Of a stretch of 64,000 bases of DNA, positions 1 to 10,484 are shown in pieces. The stretch covers positions 2,480,001 through 2,544,000 of the forward strand of contig PYIU01000009.1 in the NCBI GenBank assembly GCA_003415625.1, given 5' to 3'. The DNA comes from Aquanectria penicillioides. Taxonomy: Eukaryota; Ascomycota; Sordariomycetes; Hypocreales; Nectriaceae. A program made the translations under genes and the position numbers. Within the stretch, counting starts at the first letter, position 1. Each line of letters starts with the position of its first letter. The notes beneath the pieces are model-generated. The model worked only from the letters and a program-made list of their open reading frames with translations. It made no database searches and was not told the origin of the DNA.

Positions 1-1392
1 TACCTAAGAAGGCGCCAAAGTACCGGACGGCGTTTGCCTTTCCGTACACCGTAATCAGCATTCCAATTGCCGTCAGGGCTTGATGCACGGCAACGATTGG
101 GCCTCGGAGCTTGTATCGATCCCCGAGCCAGCCGGAGACGTAGGTCATGATGGCCGCAAGGATGTATGGCGGAGCGCTGAGGAGCTGTGCCTGCGTGCTC
201 GTATAACCCATGCCGTCTCGCAGGATGATGGGCAGAAAGTACGAATAGGCGTATCCCGGCAACGTGGACGCCATCATATTAAAGGCCCAGCAATACAGGC
301 GCCAATCTTTGAGGTGGTGCAAAATCTTGGCTCCGTTGATCTCGTCTTCCTCGGCATCTCCGCGGTCCTCGTTGATTCGGTTGATGACAAATTTCTTCTC
401 CTCGGGCGCGAGGAACTTGTCGGCCTGAGTGGGGAAGTCGATGATGATGAATCTGCCAAAGATGCACACGGCCACTGTGATTGCACCCTCCACAATGAAG
501 ATCCCTAACCCGTCAGCCATGGCAGTTTAGAGGGGATTGCTTCTTACATCTCCATCCGTTGAGTCCCGCCTTTCCCTTGAGCAGCGACAAGGCATATGCA
601 AAGAGGGCTGCAAATGCACTCGTAACCACGGAAAGGATCCAGAACCCCGACAGTCGTTTGCCGACTTCGAACCGAGTATACCAGCAGGTGATGAGGTATG
701 TGCAGCCTGTCTTGTCAGCGCCTTCTTTGATGGACGGATTACTGGAAGGGAGAGTGACCTACCAGGTAAGAAGCCAGCTTCGAGAATTCCAAGAAGGGCG
801 CGGCACAGCGTCATGGTCCCCCACGACTTTGTAAACCCCATACCAATCAGGATCGAGCCAAACCCGACCCCGAGAAAAGAAAGCCAATTGGCCGGACCAG
901 CCTTGGGCAAGACGAGGTTCTGCAAGTGTCAGATGAAGCTGTGGAACTTGACGCCTGACTACTTACGCTGGGAATTTCAAAAGTACTGCTGACATTAGCC
1001 CTGTCGATGCCTCTTTTGGGCAGCTCCTACTCACATGTACGCCACAAAAAAGACCATGACAATGATGGTGTATCGACTGCCAATCGCAAGGCCAAGGTCC
1101 TCTTGCATCCCTGCAACCAGCGCCAAGCCGAGGTTTGTGCGGTCAATCAAGGAAATGGAGTACATGATTCCTAGAATGGGCAACAGCCGCATGTCGATGC
1201 GACGACTGTCTTGTTAGTCAACAGATCCTGCAGTCCAGCACAGACGTACATGGTTCTCTTCTGCTCCGCGGCACTTAGGTTGCAAACGGCAGCTCCCTTT
1301 TCGATATTCGAGTCTTCAACATGGCTGGGATGGCGAAGCTTCTCATCGAGCGCCGTGACGCCAGTTTCCAAATGCTTGTCGGAAGAATCCAT
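1..1392 (-). CDS. MFS transporter, allantoate-permease-like (3' end cut off)
   Basis: Plasma-membrane major facilitator of the fungal anion:cation symporter (Dal5/Tna1-like) type, which usually imports organic acids, vitamins or nitrogen compounds; the substrate cannot be told here. The N-terminus is soluble and charged. Exon 2, read after a short intron opening GTACGT, gives the first membrane segment with SISLIDRTNLGLA, the family's Dxx(N)xG signature. Further exons give a GMGFTKSWGTMTLCRALLG segment (LCR..LG motif) and, near the window edge, SYFLPIILRDGMGYT. At least four introns interrupt it. The last membrane helices lie beyond base 1, so the gene is incomplete. Family call is secure; exon ends are approximate. 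Confidence 0.85.
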
Positions 1393-1810
1393 TGTGATTG
1401 TACAGTCTCATTGTTGTCGGGTCATTTGAACAGGTTCATTCAGGTGCCTTTAAGTATTCAGGCCTGCCGTGCAACATGCCTGACTCTGCCAAGACCACAT
1501 GGTCAAGACGCGGCGAGAATCTGCAATCCAGGAGTCGAGTCTGGGGAAATGCGGGGTATGCCCAATAATGATGCGATTGCGAGTCTGCCAAGACAACTCC
1601 ACCTGAGTCAGAGAAGTCGAGTCAGAATACTAGGCATGATTCCCAGTTAGCTAGTCAAGGATTGCCGGCTAAAGAACTCCGCATCGGCACAGGGGAAACT
1701 CGGCTATAATCTACATAAAGCTGTTGCTGACCTATGCAACAGAGACCTCGTCCGCGGCCTCGCCTTTGTCCTTGTCCTTGAATTGTATGCAGCGCATCTT
1801 GTGGGACGGA
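1393..1810. other. intergenic, divergent/tail region
   Basis: No open frame with family similarity. It holds the upstream region of the MFS transporter and the 3' flank of the bZIP gene. Confidence 0.5.
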
Positions 1811-3204
1811 TTAGATCGCAGCCTTTAAAGTTAGCTTGGCTCAGCCTGCTAGGAACTCACGTACCGATGCGTATCGGTCCCGAATGGCAGGCTCGATATC
1901 TCCAAGAACGAAGGGATATCGCTGTACATTTCTGGGAAATGGCCGAAAAAGTCTGTTGTCATGGTCCAAGAGTTGATGTCCCAGATGCAGTCCATGAACT
2001 CAGGCGAGATGGAATACCGCCCGCTCCGTATGTTCCTCTTGTAGCAGTCCCTAAACTCAAAGGGCCATAAGATCTTGAAGCAGTCCACAAAGACCTTCCA
2101 AAAGAAATTTGAGCAGTACTGGTGCTGCGCAAAAACGAAGCGCTCCCGCACTCCTGGCCTGGGGCTGGCTGTCAGCGGCGTCCGTCAAGGACCGCGGGCG
2201 GCAAACATACCAGACGAAAAAATCAATTGCCGACGAGTGCGGTAGTGATTGCGAAGGCCTTGGAATTAGCATACCGTAGCTCATCGGTGACGGCGTAGTT
2301 ACCTGCTGAGAAGCCAGGGCGGCAGTTTGCTCCACTGCTCCTCTATCGGGTCCGCGCGATGCCGCAGCAGGCGATGCATGGTGTTCAGTATGGCCAGCCG
2401 CTCCGTGTCCCCACAGTCGCGGAACTGGAGCTCGTCTATCTGGCGGAGCCGTTTCCAGAGCGGCGACAGGCCGACGCCGTCCTCGACCGAGTCCCAGCCG
2501 TCCAGGATCACCCGGATCGGCGTGTCTTCGAACAACTCGTCTTCCAGCTGCAGCGTGTTCCTGCACAGAACCTCCCTTTGCCCGAGGACCTCGTTTGCGG
2601 CCCTCCAAATGCTGGTGGGCACCTGGGCTGATTCGTCGACAAAGGTGCTCAGGCAGTCGCACACCACATCCGACACGGGTATGATTGGTCCATCCGACAC
2701 CGAACATGGGAAACACGATTGAAATATCGAGTTGAAACTGTCCTCGTCAGGCCACGCCGCTGCCATGGCGGTGTCGTGCGCGATTGGGTCAAGCGAGGTG
2801 CCGTTTGCGCCAGTCTGGGGCGGCTCGATGCTTGTTGAGCATCCCTGGTCAACAACCTCTAGGTTGCCTGATGCCGGTGCGCTTGCCTCTTGGCGCTCCT
2901 TTTCTCTCGCCCGGGTCCCTCTTTCCAAATCAACCGTCTCTGGGTGCCGAAGCTCAATCGCCTCCTTGATGGACGCCAGAGTCTTTACCAAATCATCTCG
3001 CTGCCGAGTCATTTCCATCAGCTGCTCCGTCAAATGCGCGATGCCGCTGCTCGATTCCCGATGCTTCATGGCCTCGACCGTGGCTTCGAGGAAGGCAATG
3101 CGGTTGCGGTTCCTTTCCCGCGCCGCCCGCTGAGCCCGTCGGTCCAGCTCCCTCTTCCTCGCCTGCCTGGCCTCGATGATGTCTCTGTCGGTTTCCGATG
3201 CCAT
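1811..3204 (-). CDS. bZIP transcription factor with DUF3425 domain
   Basis: Nuclear DNA-binding regulator. Four exons (3204-2303, 2258-2211, 2158-1861, 1822-1811) give 419 residues. The start is the ATG in a good AAATGG context; an upstream in-frame extension begins only with GTG. Residues about 8-50 form the basic region (KRELDRRAQRAARERNRNR) followed by a leucine-zipper-like coiled coil with LTEQLMEM. The second half is DUF3425, with DTPIRVILDGWDSV, LPPWLLSRPSQSLPHSSAID across an intron, and the C-terminal FFWKVFVDCFKILWPFEFRD. This arrangement is common in ascomycete bZIPs near transporter or metabolite genes, but the target genes are unknown. The last exon is only 12 nt and is the least certain part. 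Confidence 0.85.
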
Positions 3205-3339
3205 TTGATCTTGGGCAATTGAAGATTGAAATGCCGAGCCAATCGCCACTCGGGGAACTTCCACTTTATATGGCGGGGCCCCGGATTCATGCGGGGTAGG
3301 GTAGCGCTAGTGCAGTGCCCATGTCACCACCAGCGAGGC

Positions 3340-5768
3340 TCACGGCCAGGTAACGTCGGGTTTCCCGCCTGGCAGCATCACTCGAAACGGCCAACCTTGT
3401 TCCTGATGGATCGCGCTGACAATCTTGTGCAGCCACACGGTGGCTATAAGTGGAATGACGTACTCGCATCTCTCGCTCCTCGACATTTCTACAGCCGTGG
3501 CCCACGACTTCTTCCCGCCGTCCTTGTCGCCAAGCGTGAGCTGAGCATGAGCCATGGACAGATGAATAACGACGGCAGTCCATCTGTGCCTGGACCGGAA
3601 TATGGCGAGCTGCTCCATGCTCTGCATGGAAAACCTCCACCACTGCAGCGCCTCGTCAAACCGAAGCTGCTCGTGGGCTGTGCGAGCTGTCGCTAGCAAC
3701 CTGCGCATGTGGAGCAGCTGGTCGTTGATGTCGTCTAGCTCGGGCGGCTCAATGTCCGCCAGGTGCCGGAGTGTTGCCACTGCGTCGTCCAGTCTACCCA
3801 GGCCGATATTCGCTTCCACCATGGCCAGGGACAAATGTCTAAAAGGGCGGCCCTTCAACTGCAGCTCCGTCATGCCTTCGATTTCGGGCTTCAAAATCTC
3901 CAACGCCTTGCCGGGCTCTCTGAGCTCGCAGACCATCTCCGCTAACCTGCAAGACATCAACAGCCGCGTGTTGGGCCGGATGGGTCGGGTCGAGTTGAGC
4001 CACAGGTGCTGCTCCAGCGACGCACGCGCCGTCTGAAAATCACCAATGGACTGGAAGAACCGCGCTGCCGTCCCCTGAAGTCTGCGGGTCACCTCGATTT
4101 CGAACGCCGACAACGGGTGAATCCCTTCCCATTTGTACATGTACGAGGCAATGTCGACGTCATAACGGCGAATCTTGTTCTCGACGTGAGAAATGTGCAG
4201 CCGCCCTCGCAGAGCGTTGTCGCAGCGAGTCGTGGGCTCGCGATCCTGAGCGAAAAAGTCGTGAATCTTGTCATCTGACTTGTCTAGGCGGCCGTCGAGC
4301 CTCAAGATTATGCTTTCAAAGAGTGCCACGGAAGCATGGTAGTAATATGTCATAGATTTACGCAAAAGGCCCTTGGCTCGATCGACTGCGACGCAGCGGA
4401 TGGTATAAAAGTCTCGCTCGCCAAAGAAGAGAAGCGCGTCAATCGCATGGGTCCGCAACGGCGGCGGAACCCGCTTAGGCTCCGATATCTTCTCCAACAA
4501 CGCCCAAATGGATTTTTTCAGATGCGGAGACCTGCCGACTGTCAGCGAGAACGATTTACTTCGAGGCCGCACATACCAGCTAATCTTGCCCTCGTAACAA
4601 GGAGGACAGGCAAAGCAGATGAGCCTCAGTGCCATGGACAGCAAGTACTCTTCTGTTTGAGGAGAGAGGCGGTTCGAAAACAATGCCTGCAATTCAGGCC
4701 GGATCGACCAAACGAGAGTGCCGTCCTCCAACCCAGACTTGGTAATCTCCGGACGCGCACCCGCTTGATCGAGAGAGGCGTCATCCGACAAAAGCCGTAC
4801 CAGCTCTGCGGGGATGCCAAAATCCGCAGCTGTAGTTTCTTGAATCTCGCCGTCAGCGCTCCAGCGCCTTTGCGGAAGCCGTGTGCTTTTCAGCAACTCC
4901 ACGGGGATTTCAGAGCCTCCCAGCGCAGAAATGAGCAGAACCAGTTGATCCACGCTAGGAAGAACGTCTCCATACTCGACAAACAGGTTGTAGTAAGACA
5001 ACGTCAATGAGGAATCTAAGAGGTCAGCCAGTTTCCAAATGGCTTTGGGCTGCTTACCATCAAGTTGGCTTGTAATCAGACGCTGCACGAGAGCGCTATA
5101 ATCTGGCGCTCCCAGGCCAACCCCTTTCAGATGTCCAAATACCTCTTCGTCGTCCATGTTGAGATATCTCTCGTACCTGTCTGTGTAAGCAGGGCTTCAA
5201 GGTTGCTCAGCTTGCAGGCCGCTTACGTCGAGGAGGGAATGTCGAGCGGGAGCCAAAACACGGAGCCAATACCGCCGAGTTTACGGGCTATCTTGATGTA
5301 CTTCTTCCCCGCATAACGAAGCTCCGAGGCCTTTGATCCCTGGAAGAAGCTCGCGAGGTCAGATGGAACCCAGCTTTGGGCATCCAAGTTGGACCTAAGG
5401 AAGATTATCACGCAGGCCAGTCGTCGCCGCAGTTCCGCATGAACGGCGTCGTCCGACGGCTTCCAGAAGCCATCAACGTCGTCTTTGAATCTCTTACAAA
5501 CCTGATTCGCTTTTGACATGTCAATTGACTGGATCGAAAATATCTTCATGGTCCGCTGGTTGTTCGGGATGAGCTGGTACCGGACATCACGAGAGAGAGA
5601 CTTGGATTTTGAGAGGATTGCCCGAATCGCTGCCAGGTGTTTGTTGAGGTCGGGGGTAAGCTGAGTAGCCTTGACTTCGTCAAATCCATCCGCCAGCTGG
5701 CGGACAGCACCGCAGAGACACGTGGCCATGGTCCGTTGATGAGGTCGGGTATGCCTTGACAGACTCAT
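3340..5768 (-). CDS. NLR/STAND-derived protein: novel N-terminus plus wHTH/TPR-like C-terminus, no NTPase
   Basis: Two exons (5768-5227 and 5176-3340) give 792 residues; an alternative ATG lies 13 codons downstream. Residues 1-180 are of no family I recognise. Downstream residues resemble the part that follows the NTPase in fungal STAND proteins: a winged-helix-like stretch (SALGGSEIPVELL), then CFACPPCYEGKISW, LLFFGERDFYTIRC and LLRKSMTYYYHASVALFESI, and finally helical TPR-like repeats (TARASLEQHLWLNS, ALEILKPEIEGM, DDAVATLRHLADIE, FDEALQWWRF). No P-loop (GxxxxGKS/T) or NB-ARC motif is present in either exon, so nucleotide binding is not expected. Possible roles, inferred only, are in fungal non-self recognition or as a decoy or partner of a complete receptor. 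Confidence 0.55.
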
Positions 5769-6374
5769 TTTGCAGGCCGAGCCTCGGACTGACCTGGACC
5801 CGTCGGGATCACGTGCACTCTAGCCATTGCCAAAATTGAAGTATGAAGCCGCCATCTCGATGTATAGACCTGTTGGCATATATAAACCGTCGAATTGATT
5901 ACCCATTGCCTCGATTACCCGATTGCCTCCATTTCCCGGCTGCCTCGGTCCTCTTTTGCCCCGACAACTCATAATAACCTAGCCGTGGCCCCACCCTATA
6001 CCGAGACATTACTGCACTGGGGCGATGTTGGAAGATCAGACATCATCAACTACCCCAAAGCTTCTTGTTGTGACTTTTTGTTGACTAGGGCGAAATGTGG
6101 CTGCTGATTAAGTTATCTGATAATCTGTTGTGGATAAAGGTGGTTGACCGGCAGATTGGTGCAACAAATGGAACGACTGATGGGGGATGACGAACAACGA
6201 GAGCAGTAGCGCAAGTTGGCATCCACGTGGAAGACTATTGGCATAGCGGCAAAGCCTCTTATGCTCACACGACCGGCAAAGCATGTTGACGAAGAAGGAA
6301 ATTGCCATCCCAACTCGGGGTGGTCACACATATCAACATTCCGCCCCCCGATGCCTCTCGAACCGACACAATTC

Positions 6375-6389
6375 TTCTCACCGTGAGAA
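6375..6389. promoter_or_regulatory. palindrome TTCTCACCGTGAGAA (copy 1)
   Basis: Perfect 7-bp inverted repeat around one base. First of three related palindromes; centre at 6382. Confidence 0.6.
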
Positions 6390-6428
6390 AAAACCGTATG
6401 TGGAGCCCCTGTCCAACATGGGTGCTTC

Positions 6429-6441
6429 TCTCACAGTGAGA
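6429..6441. promoter_or_regulatory. palindrome TCTCACAGTGAGA (copy 2)
   Basis: Perfect 6-bp inverted repeat around one base; centre at 6435, 53 bp from copy 1. Confidence 0.6.
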
Positions 6442-6482
6442 AGGTTGGCACACAATATCCTTGTCAAGTGGGGCATCGAACA

Positions 6483-6495
6483 TCTCACAGTGAGA
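6483..6495. promoter_or_regulatory. palindrome TCTCACAGTGAGA (copy 3)
   Basis: Identical to copy 2; centre at 6489, 54 bp further on. Confidence 0.6.
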
Positions 6496-7013
6496 GCTGC
6501 CAGGTAAGCTCTTAGCGCGACTAACCTGACTGGGTAGCCGACCCCCACCTCATTGACAGATGATCTTATCTGATGATCGGTACGGCTCACAGTTGGACAT
6601 GGTCATTATGAGTGATTGATAAGATTTCCTATTGATAGAAGCTCTGAAAGCAAAGGTCTTTGACTGACTGAGCAACTGTAACAGACTCAGACAACAGATA
6701 GCAGACGGAGACAGAGACAGCAGACAGAAGACAGCGAGTACGGAGTAGTTGAACCTAAATTGCCATCTCTCGGTCGCCAAGCGACTAACCATCTGGACCC
6801 CGACGTCGGCCGTCCAGTAGTGGGACTTCTGCATGACGCGGCTGGGTCTGGGTGGGTTCGCGAACTGCGTGCCATCCAACGTTGAAAGCATCCAAGCGTC
6901 TGGGACGAAAATCCAGCAGGCCCACAATTAATTGATCTGATAAAGGCCCTCTGCCGCCTTCATCTGATAATCCTCCAGATCATCATCATTTCATCTTTCT
7001 TCATTCAACTACA

Positions 7014-8652
7014 ATGAAAGACTCCAAGGAGAAGCACCCTGAGACTGGGCTGACCGATGTGTCACCCGTTGACCACTCCGATGACAGCTCCGAGGACGAC
7101 CGCAAGGTCGCCATCCCCATGAGCATGAAGATCCTCTCCGTGGTCATTGTGAGCATGATTGGATTCGGAGGCCACTGGAGCAGCGGCGTGACGGGTGCCC
7201 TGAAGAGCACTCTGAAGAAGGTGGGTGTCGGCCGAGCTTCAGGCGCGCAGAGACTAACAACTTGTAGAAGCTCAAAATCGACAACACGCAGTACGCCGTT
7301 CTCGAGTCCAGCGAAAACTTTATCAAGGTTACCTTGATTCTGTTTAGTGGTGTCCTGACCGACCGTTACGGAGGAGCCAGTACGTATGCCGCGTTTTCCT
7401 TGCTACTGGGCTAATTGACTCGTTAGGCACCATGCTTTGGGGAAACGCCATCTTTAGCGTTGGCGCAATCCTGATTGCTGCGGCTACCACCGTCCGCAAC
7501 TACAAATTCATGATTTTTGGCGTCGTCGTGCAAGCGCTCGGTGACGTCGCCACCCAAGTCGCCCAGTACAAGATCTTCTCCTCCTGGTTCCCGCCATCTG
7601 CCGGATTTGCCTCGACATTGGCGTTTGAGCTCGGCCTCGGAAAGATCGGCTCTTTTGTCGGCAAGGCCACCGCCAACACCATCTCCAAGAACCTCGGCGA
7701 CTTCAGCTGGGCCTACTGGATGTCCGTGTTTATGAACCTCTTCACCAACCTGGCCACCCTCTTCTTCTGGTGGTTCTCCCGCTGGTGCGAGAAGCGCTAT
7801 GCCGGCACCCGAGACCCCGCCACAGGAGAGCAGCTCACCGAGAGCAACAAGAGGTTTGAGCTCAAGAAGATGCTGCGTCTTCCCTGGTCCTTTTGGCTCA
7901 TCTGCCTCTTCTCCCTGTTCCAGACGTCGACGGCGTCCGTTTTCTCCTCCAACGGCACGGAGCTGGCCGAGCAGCGCTTCAAGATCTCTGCCGTCCAAGC
8001 AGGCTGGTACTCGGCCATGTCGCAGTACCTGGGCTTCTTCTTCGTCCCAATGGTGGGCATCTTCGTCGACATCCTTGGCCAGAGACTCACCGTGATGCTC
8101 GTCTGCGGTCTGGGCATGCTCCTCGCCATGTGCCTCGCCGCCTGGGGCCCCTCGGTCCCCGGAACCGCCGCCGCCTTTGGCATCTATGCCGTCGCCTCAT
8201 CGCTCGGCCCCACCGTCATCATCGACAGCATCCGCACTAGCATGTGGTACCAGGAGGTCTTTGGATCCGGCTACGCCATCAAGATTGCCATCAACAACAG
8301 CATGACCATTATTGTCGGCATTATTGCCGGTGTCATTCAGGACCGCGACAACGACAGCTATGACAACGTCGTTGTGCTCTACGTGGCCCTAGCCGCTGGA
8401 TCAGTCGTTGTGGCCGCCATCATGATTGGCCTGTCGTACGCGAGCGATGTCATTGGCAGCCTACAATGGAGTCGCAAGAAGAGAATCGCCAACGGCCACG
8501 TTATCAACGCAAAGAAGGAAGAGTACGAGACCAACACGGAGGCCTGGTGGAACAAAAGGCTGAGCCTCGTTAACTTCGTTGCCACCATCATCTTGATGTT
8601 TGGCGCATGGGCTGCCTATTTCTGGGGAGTCGGCACCGGCAACAACTATTAG
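7014..8652 (+). CDS. MFS transporter, MFSD1-like
   Basis: Three exons (7014-7220, 7268-7379, 7427-8652) give 514 residues with about 12 membrane segments. The soluble N-terminus is acidic. The first helix (VVIVSMIGFGGHWSSGVTG), the loop-2-3 signature GVLTDRYGGAS (MFS motif A) and the NNTQYA/ESSENF-like stretch place it in the family related to the lysosomal transporter MFSD1; the substrate cannot be read from sequence. The frame is intact and both introns have normal splice sites. Its 1.2-kb promoter contains three regular palindromes and a GATA cluster. Family call is firm for MFS, moderate for the MFSD1-like subgroup. Confidence 0.85.
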
Positions 8653-8847
8653 CGGAACCACTGTAGGTATTAATATCACTCTTTTAATTGTCAGACGTTG
8701 TGCCCTATGCGGTGATATGTCCGGCCAGCCAATAGGAGCGGCTGTATTGGACATATTTAAAGTGACTCTAGCAACGTGAATGGCGATGCAGAGTTCTTCA
8801 CGAGCTCTCTATTATCGATGATCGGCCACCGCATGTGACCACAAATT

Positions 8848-8899
8848 ATCGCATCGCATCGCATCGCATAGTATCGCATAGTATCGCATCGCATCGCAT
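8848..8899. repeat. GCATC pentanucleotide repeat
   Basis: About ten imperfect copies of a 5-bp unit (GCATC, with two GCATAGTATC interruptions) ending 40 bp before the first ATG of the methyltransferase gene, so in its promoter or 5' leader. Confidence 0.8.
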
Positions 8900-8938
8900 T
8901 GTTGTTATCGCCACGGAGCTCCTCGGATCCAACCCTGG

Positions 8939-10450
8939 ATGTTGGACCAACAGCTCATGATCCCTGCACGTCGAAAGAGTATTTACGCCGAATCCCCGCT
9001 CGGCTCGAATGTTCTCCTCAAGTTTCACGAAACAGACCAGACCGCCATGTCGTCGCCCAAGTCTACTAATTCTCGCACTAGATCTAGAACCCACTCGCCA
9101 CGGGGTCAGACGCAATCCCCGCTGACGGAGACTGGAATCATTGAAGTTGTATGTATGCCGATTTGATTCTGTCGCATGCTCACACTCGCAGGACACGGAA
9201 GATGCCGACTCGACGTATCCCGAATCGTAAGGCAGACGTCATCGTGAGGGAAAAAAGCTAACAGGCGTAGGATTCTCGTGAGCGATACCAGTTCCTTGAG
9301 GTCGTCTATTTTGAACTACAAGTGGGAAAACGGGCGTCGATACCACGCGTATCAAGACGGGTCATACTGGTAAGTGAACAATGACCACTGGCTGGCGTTT
9401 CTGACCAGATAGGGGACCAAACGACGAGCAGCAACAAGATGCCGAGGACATGATGTACGTAGCTGAGCCCTGTCCGCGGCGCTGCTAATCGACTAGGCAC
9501 GAGGTCCATCGGATCCTTCTCGACGGAAAACTCTGCGATGTTCCAGTCAAAGACGACTTGCAGGTACGCATTGCGAACATTTGTCTAATGACAACGCTAA
9601 TGAAGCAGAATGTCCTGGATTTGGGCTGCGGAACAGGCATCTGGGCCATGTGAGTTGATCCATAATTTAAGACAAGTTACTGACCCCATTAGCGAGTTTG
9701 CAGACGAGCACCCGTCAGCCCATGTGATTGGGGTTGACCTGTCTCCAATCCAGCCCAATTTTGTCCCGCCAAATTGCCGCTTCGAGGTGGACGACATTAA
9801 CGGAGTCTGGACGTACCCAGAGGACAACTTTGACCTCGTCCATATCCGAGCTATGACGGGCAGCGTACCAGACTTGACTGAATTCTACAAGAAGATTTTA
9901 CGGTAAATTCCTCCCGTCGTAGCCGAGCCGTGCTAAGCATCGCAGGCACCTTAAACCAGGCGGTTGGGTAGAACAAGTTGAGCTTTCCGTCATCTCGCGA
10001 TCAGACGACGACACCATCAAGCCAGCCTCCCCAATGATGACATGGATCGACGTGTTTGACAAGATGGGCACTGCCACGGGCAAAACATTTTTTGCGTGCG
10101 AACAGGCTAGCGATGCCGCCAGGGAGGCCGGGTTCGCCAACGTCAGGGACAGGCGGATCAAGCTTCCGATAGGCACATGGCCCAAGGACAAGCAGCTCAA
10201 GCAGTGGGGCGCCTGGAACCGCCAATTCCTTGTCCAGGGCCTCGAGGGATTCTCGATTCGCGGCTTGACTGATCTTTTGGGGTGGTCCTTTGAAGAAGTC
10301 CAAGTCTTTTTGGCACAAATGCGCAAGCAGCTCTTGGACCCGGCGGTCCACTCATACGTTGAAGTGTACGTATTTAAACTGCCTGATTATGCAGCGACTG
10401 ACTGTCTTAGGTGCGTTGTTGGCGGCCAGAAGCAGGAAGAGGATGCGTAG
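8939..10450 (+). CDS. LaeA-like SAM-dependent methyltransferase
   Basis: Class I methyltransferase of the fungal LaeA/UMTA type. Seven or eight short exons. Two possible starts: 8939 or 9047 (MSSPKSTNS); the second begins the usual low-complexity Ser/Thr-rich N-terminus. Recognisable pieces in order are the pre-domain YKWENGRRYHAYQDGSYW, an N-terminal helix HEVHRILLDGKL, SAM motif I NVLDLGCGTGIWAI split by an intron, the motif-II acid VIGVDLSPIQPNFVPPN, CRFEVDDINGVWTYPEDNFD, and HLKPGGWVEQVEL. The 45-nt last intron is a multiple of three and would be read through in frame if retained. LaeA-like enzymes act as regulators or as tailoring enzymes; next to a Zn2Cys6 regulator and an efflux pump, a role in a small-molecule cluster is plausible but inferred. 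Confidence 0.88.
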
Positions 10451-10484
10451 ACACGAGCTGTATTTCATTCGCTGAATCAAGAAC

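Larger units (their letters stand above)
5769..7013. promoter_or_regulatory. long promoter region with palindromes and GATA sites
   Basis: No coding frame is supported. Contains three 13-15 bp palindromes (annotated separately) and at least six GATA-type sites: a perfect double site TTATCTGATAA at 6113-6123, CTTATCTGAT at 6565-6574, GATAAG at 6618, GATAGA at 6634, GATAA at 6939 and GATAA at 6966. In fungi HGATAR clusters are bound by AreA/NIT2-type nitrogen regulators, so the MFS gene starting at 7014 may be nitrogen-controlled (inference). Confidence 0.5.

Noticed and set aside
6100..6600. Possible CRISPR-like array from the repeated palindromes
   Set aside because: Only three short palindromes, spacers not of repeat-spacer type, and the window is eukaryotic.
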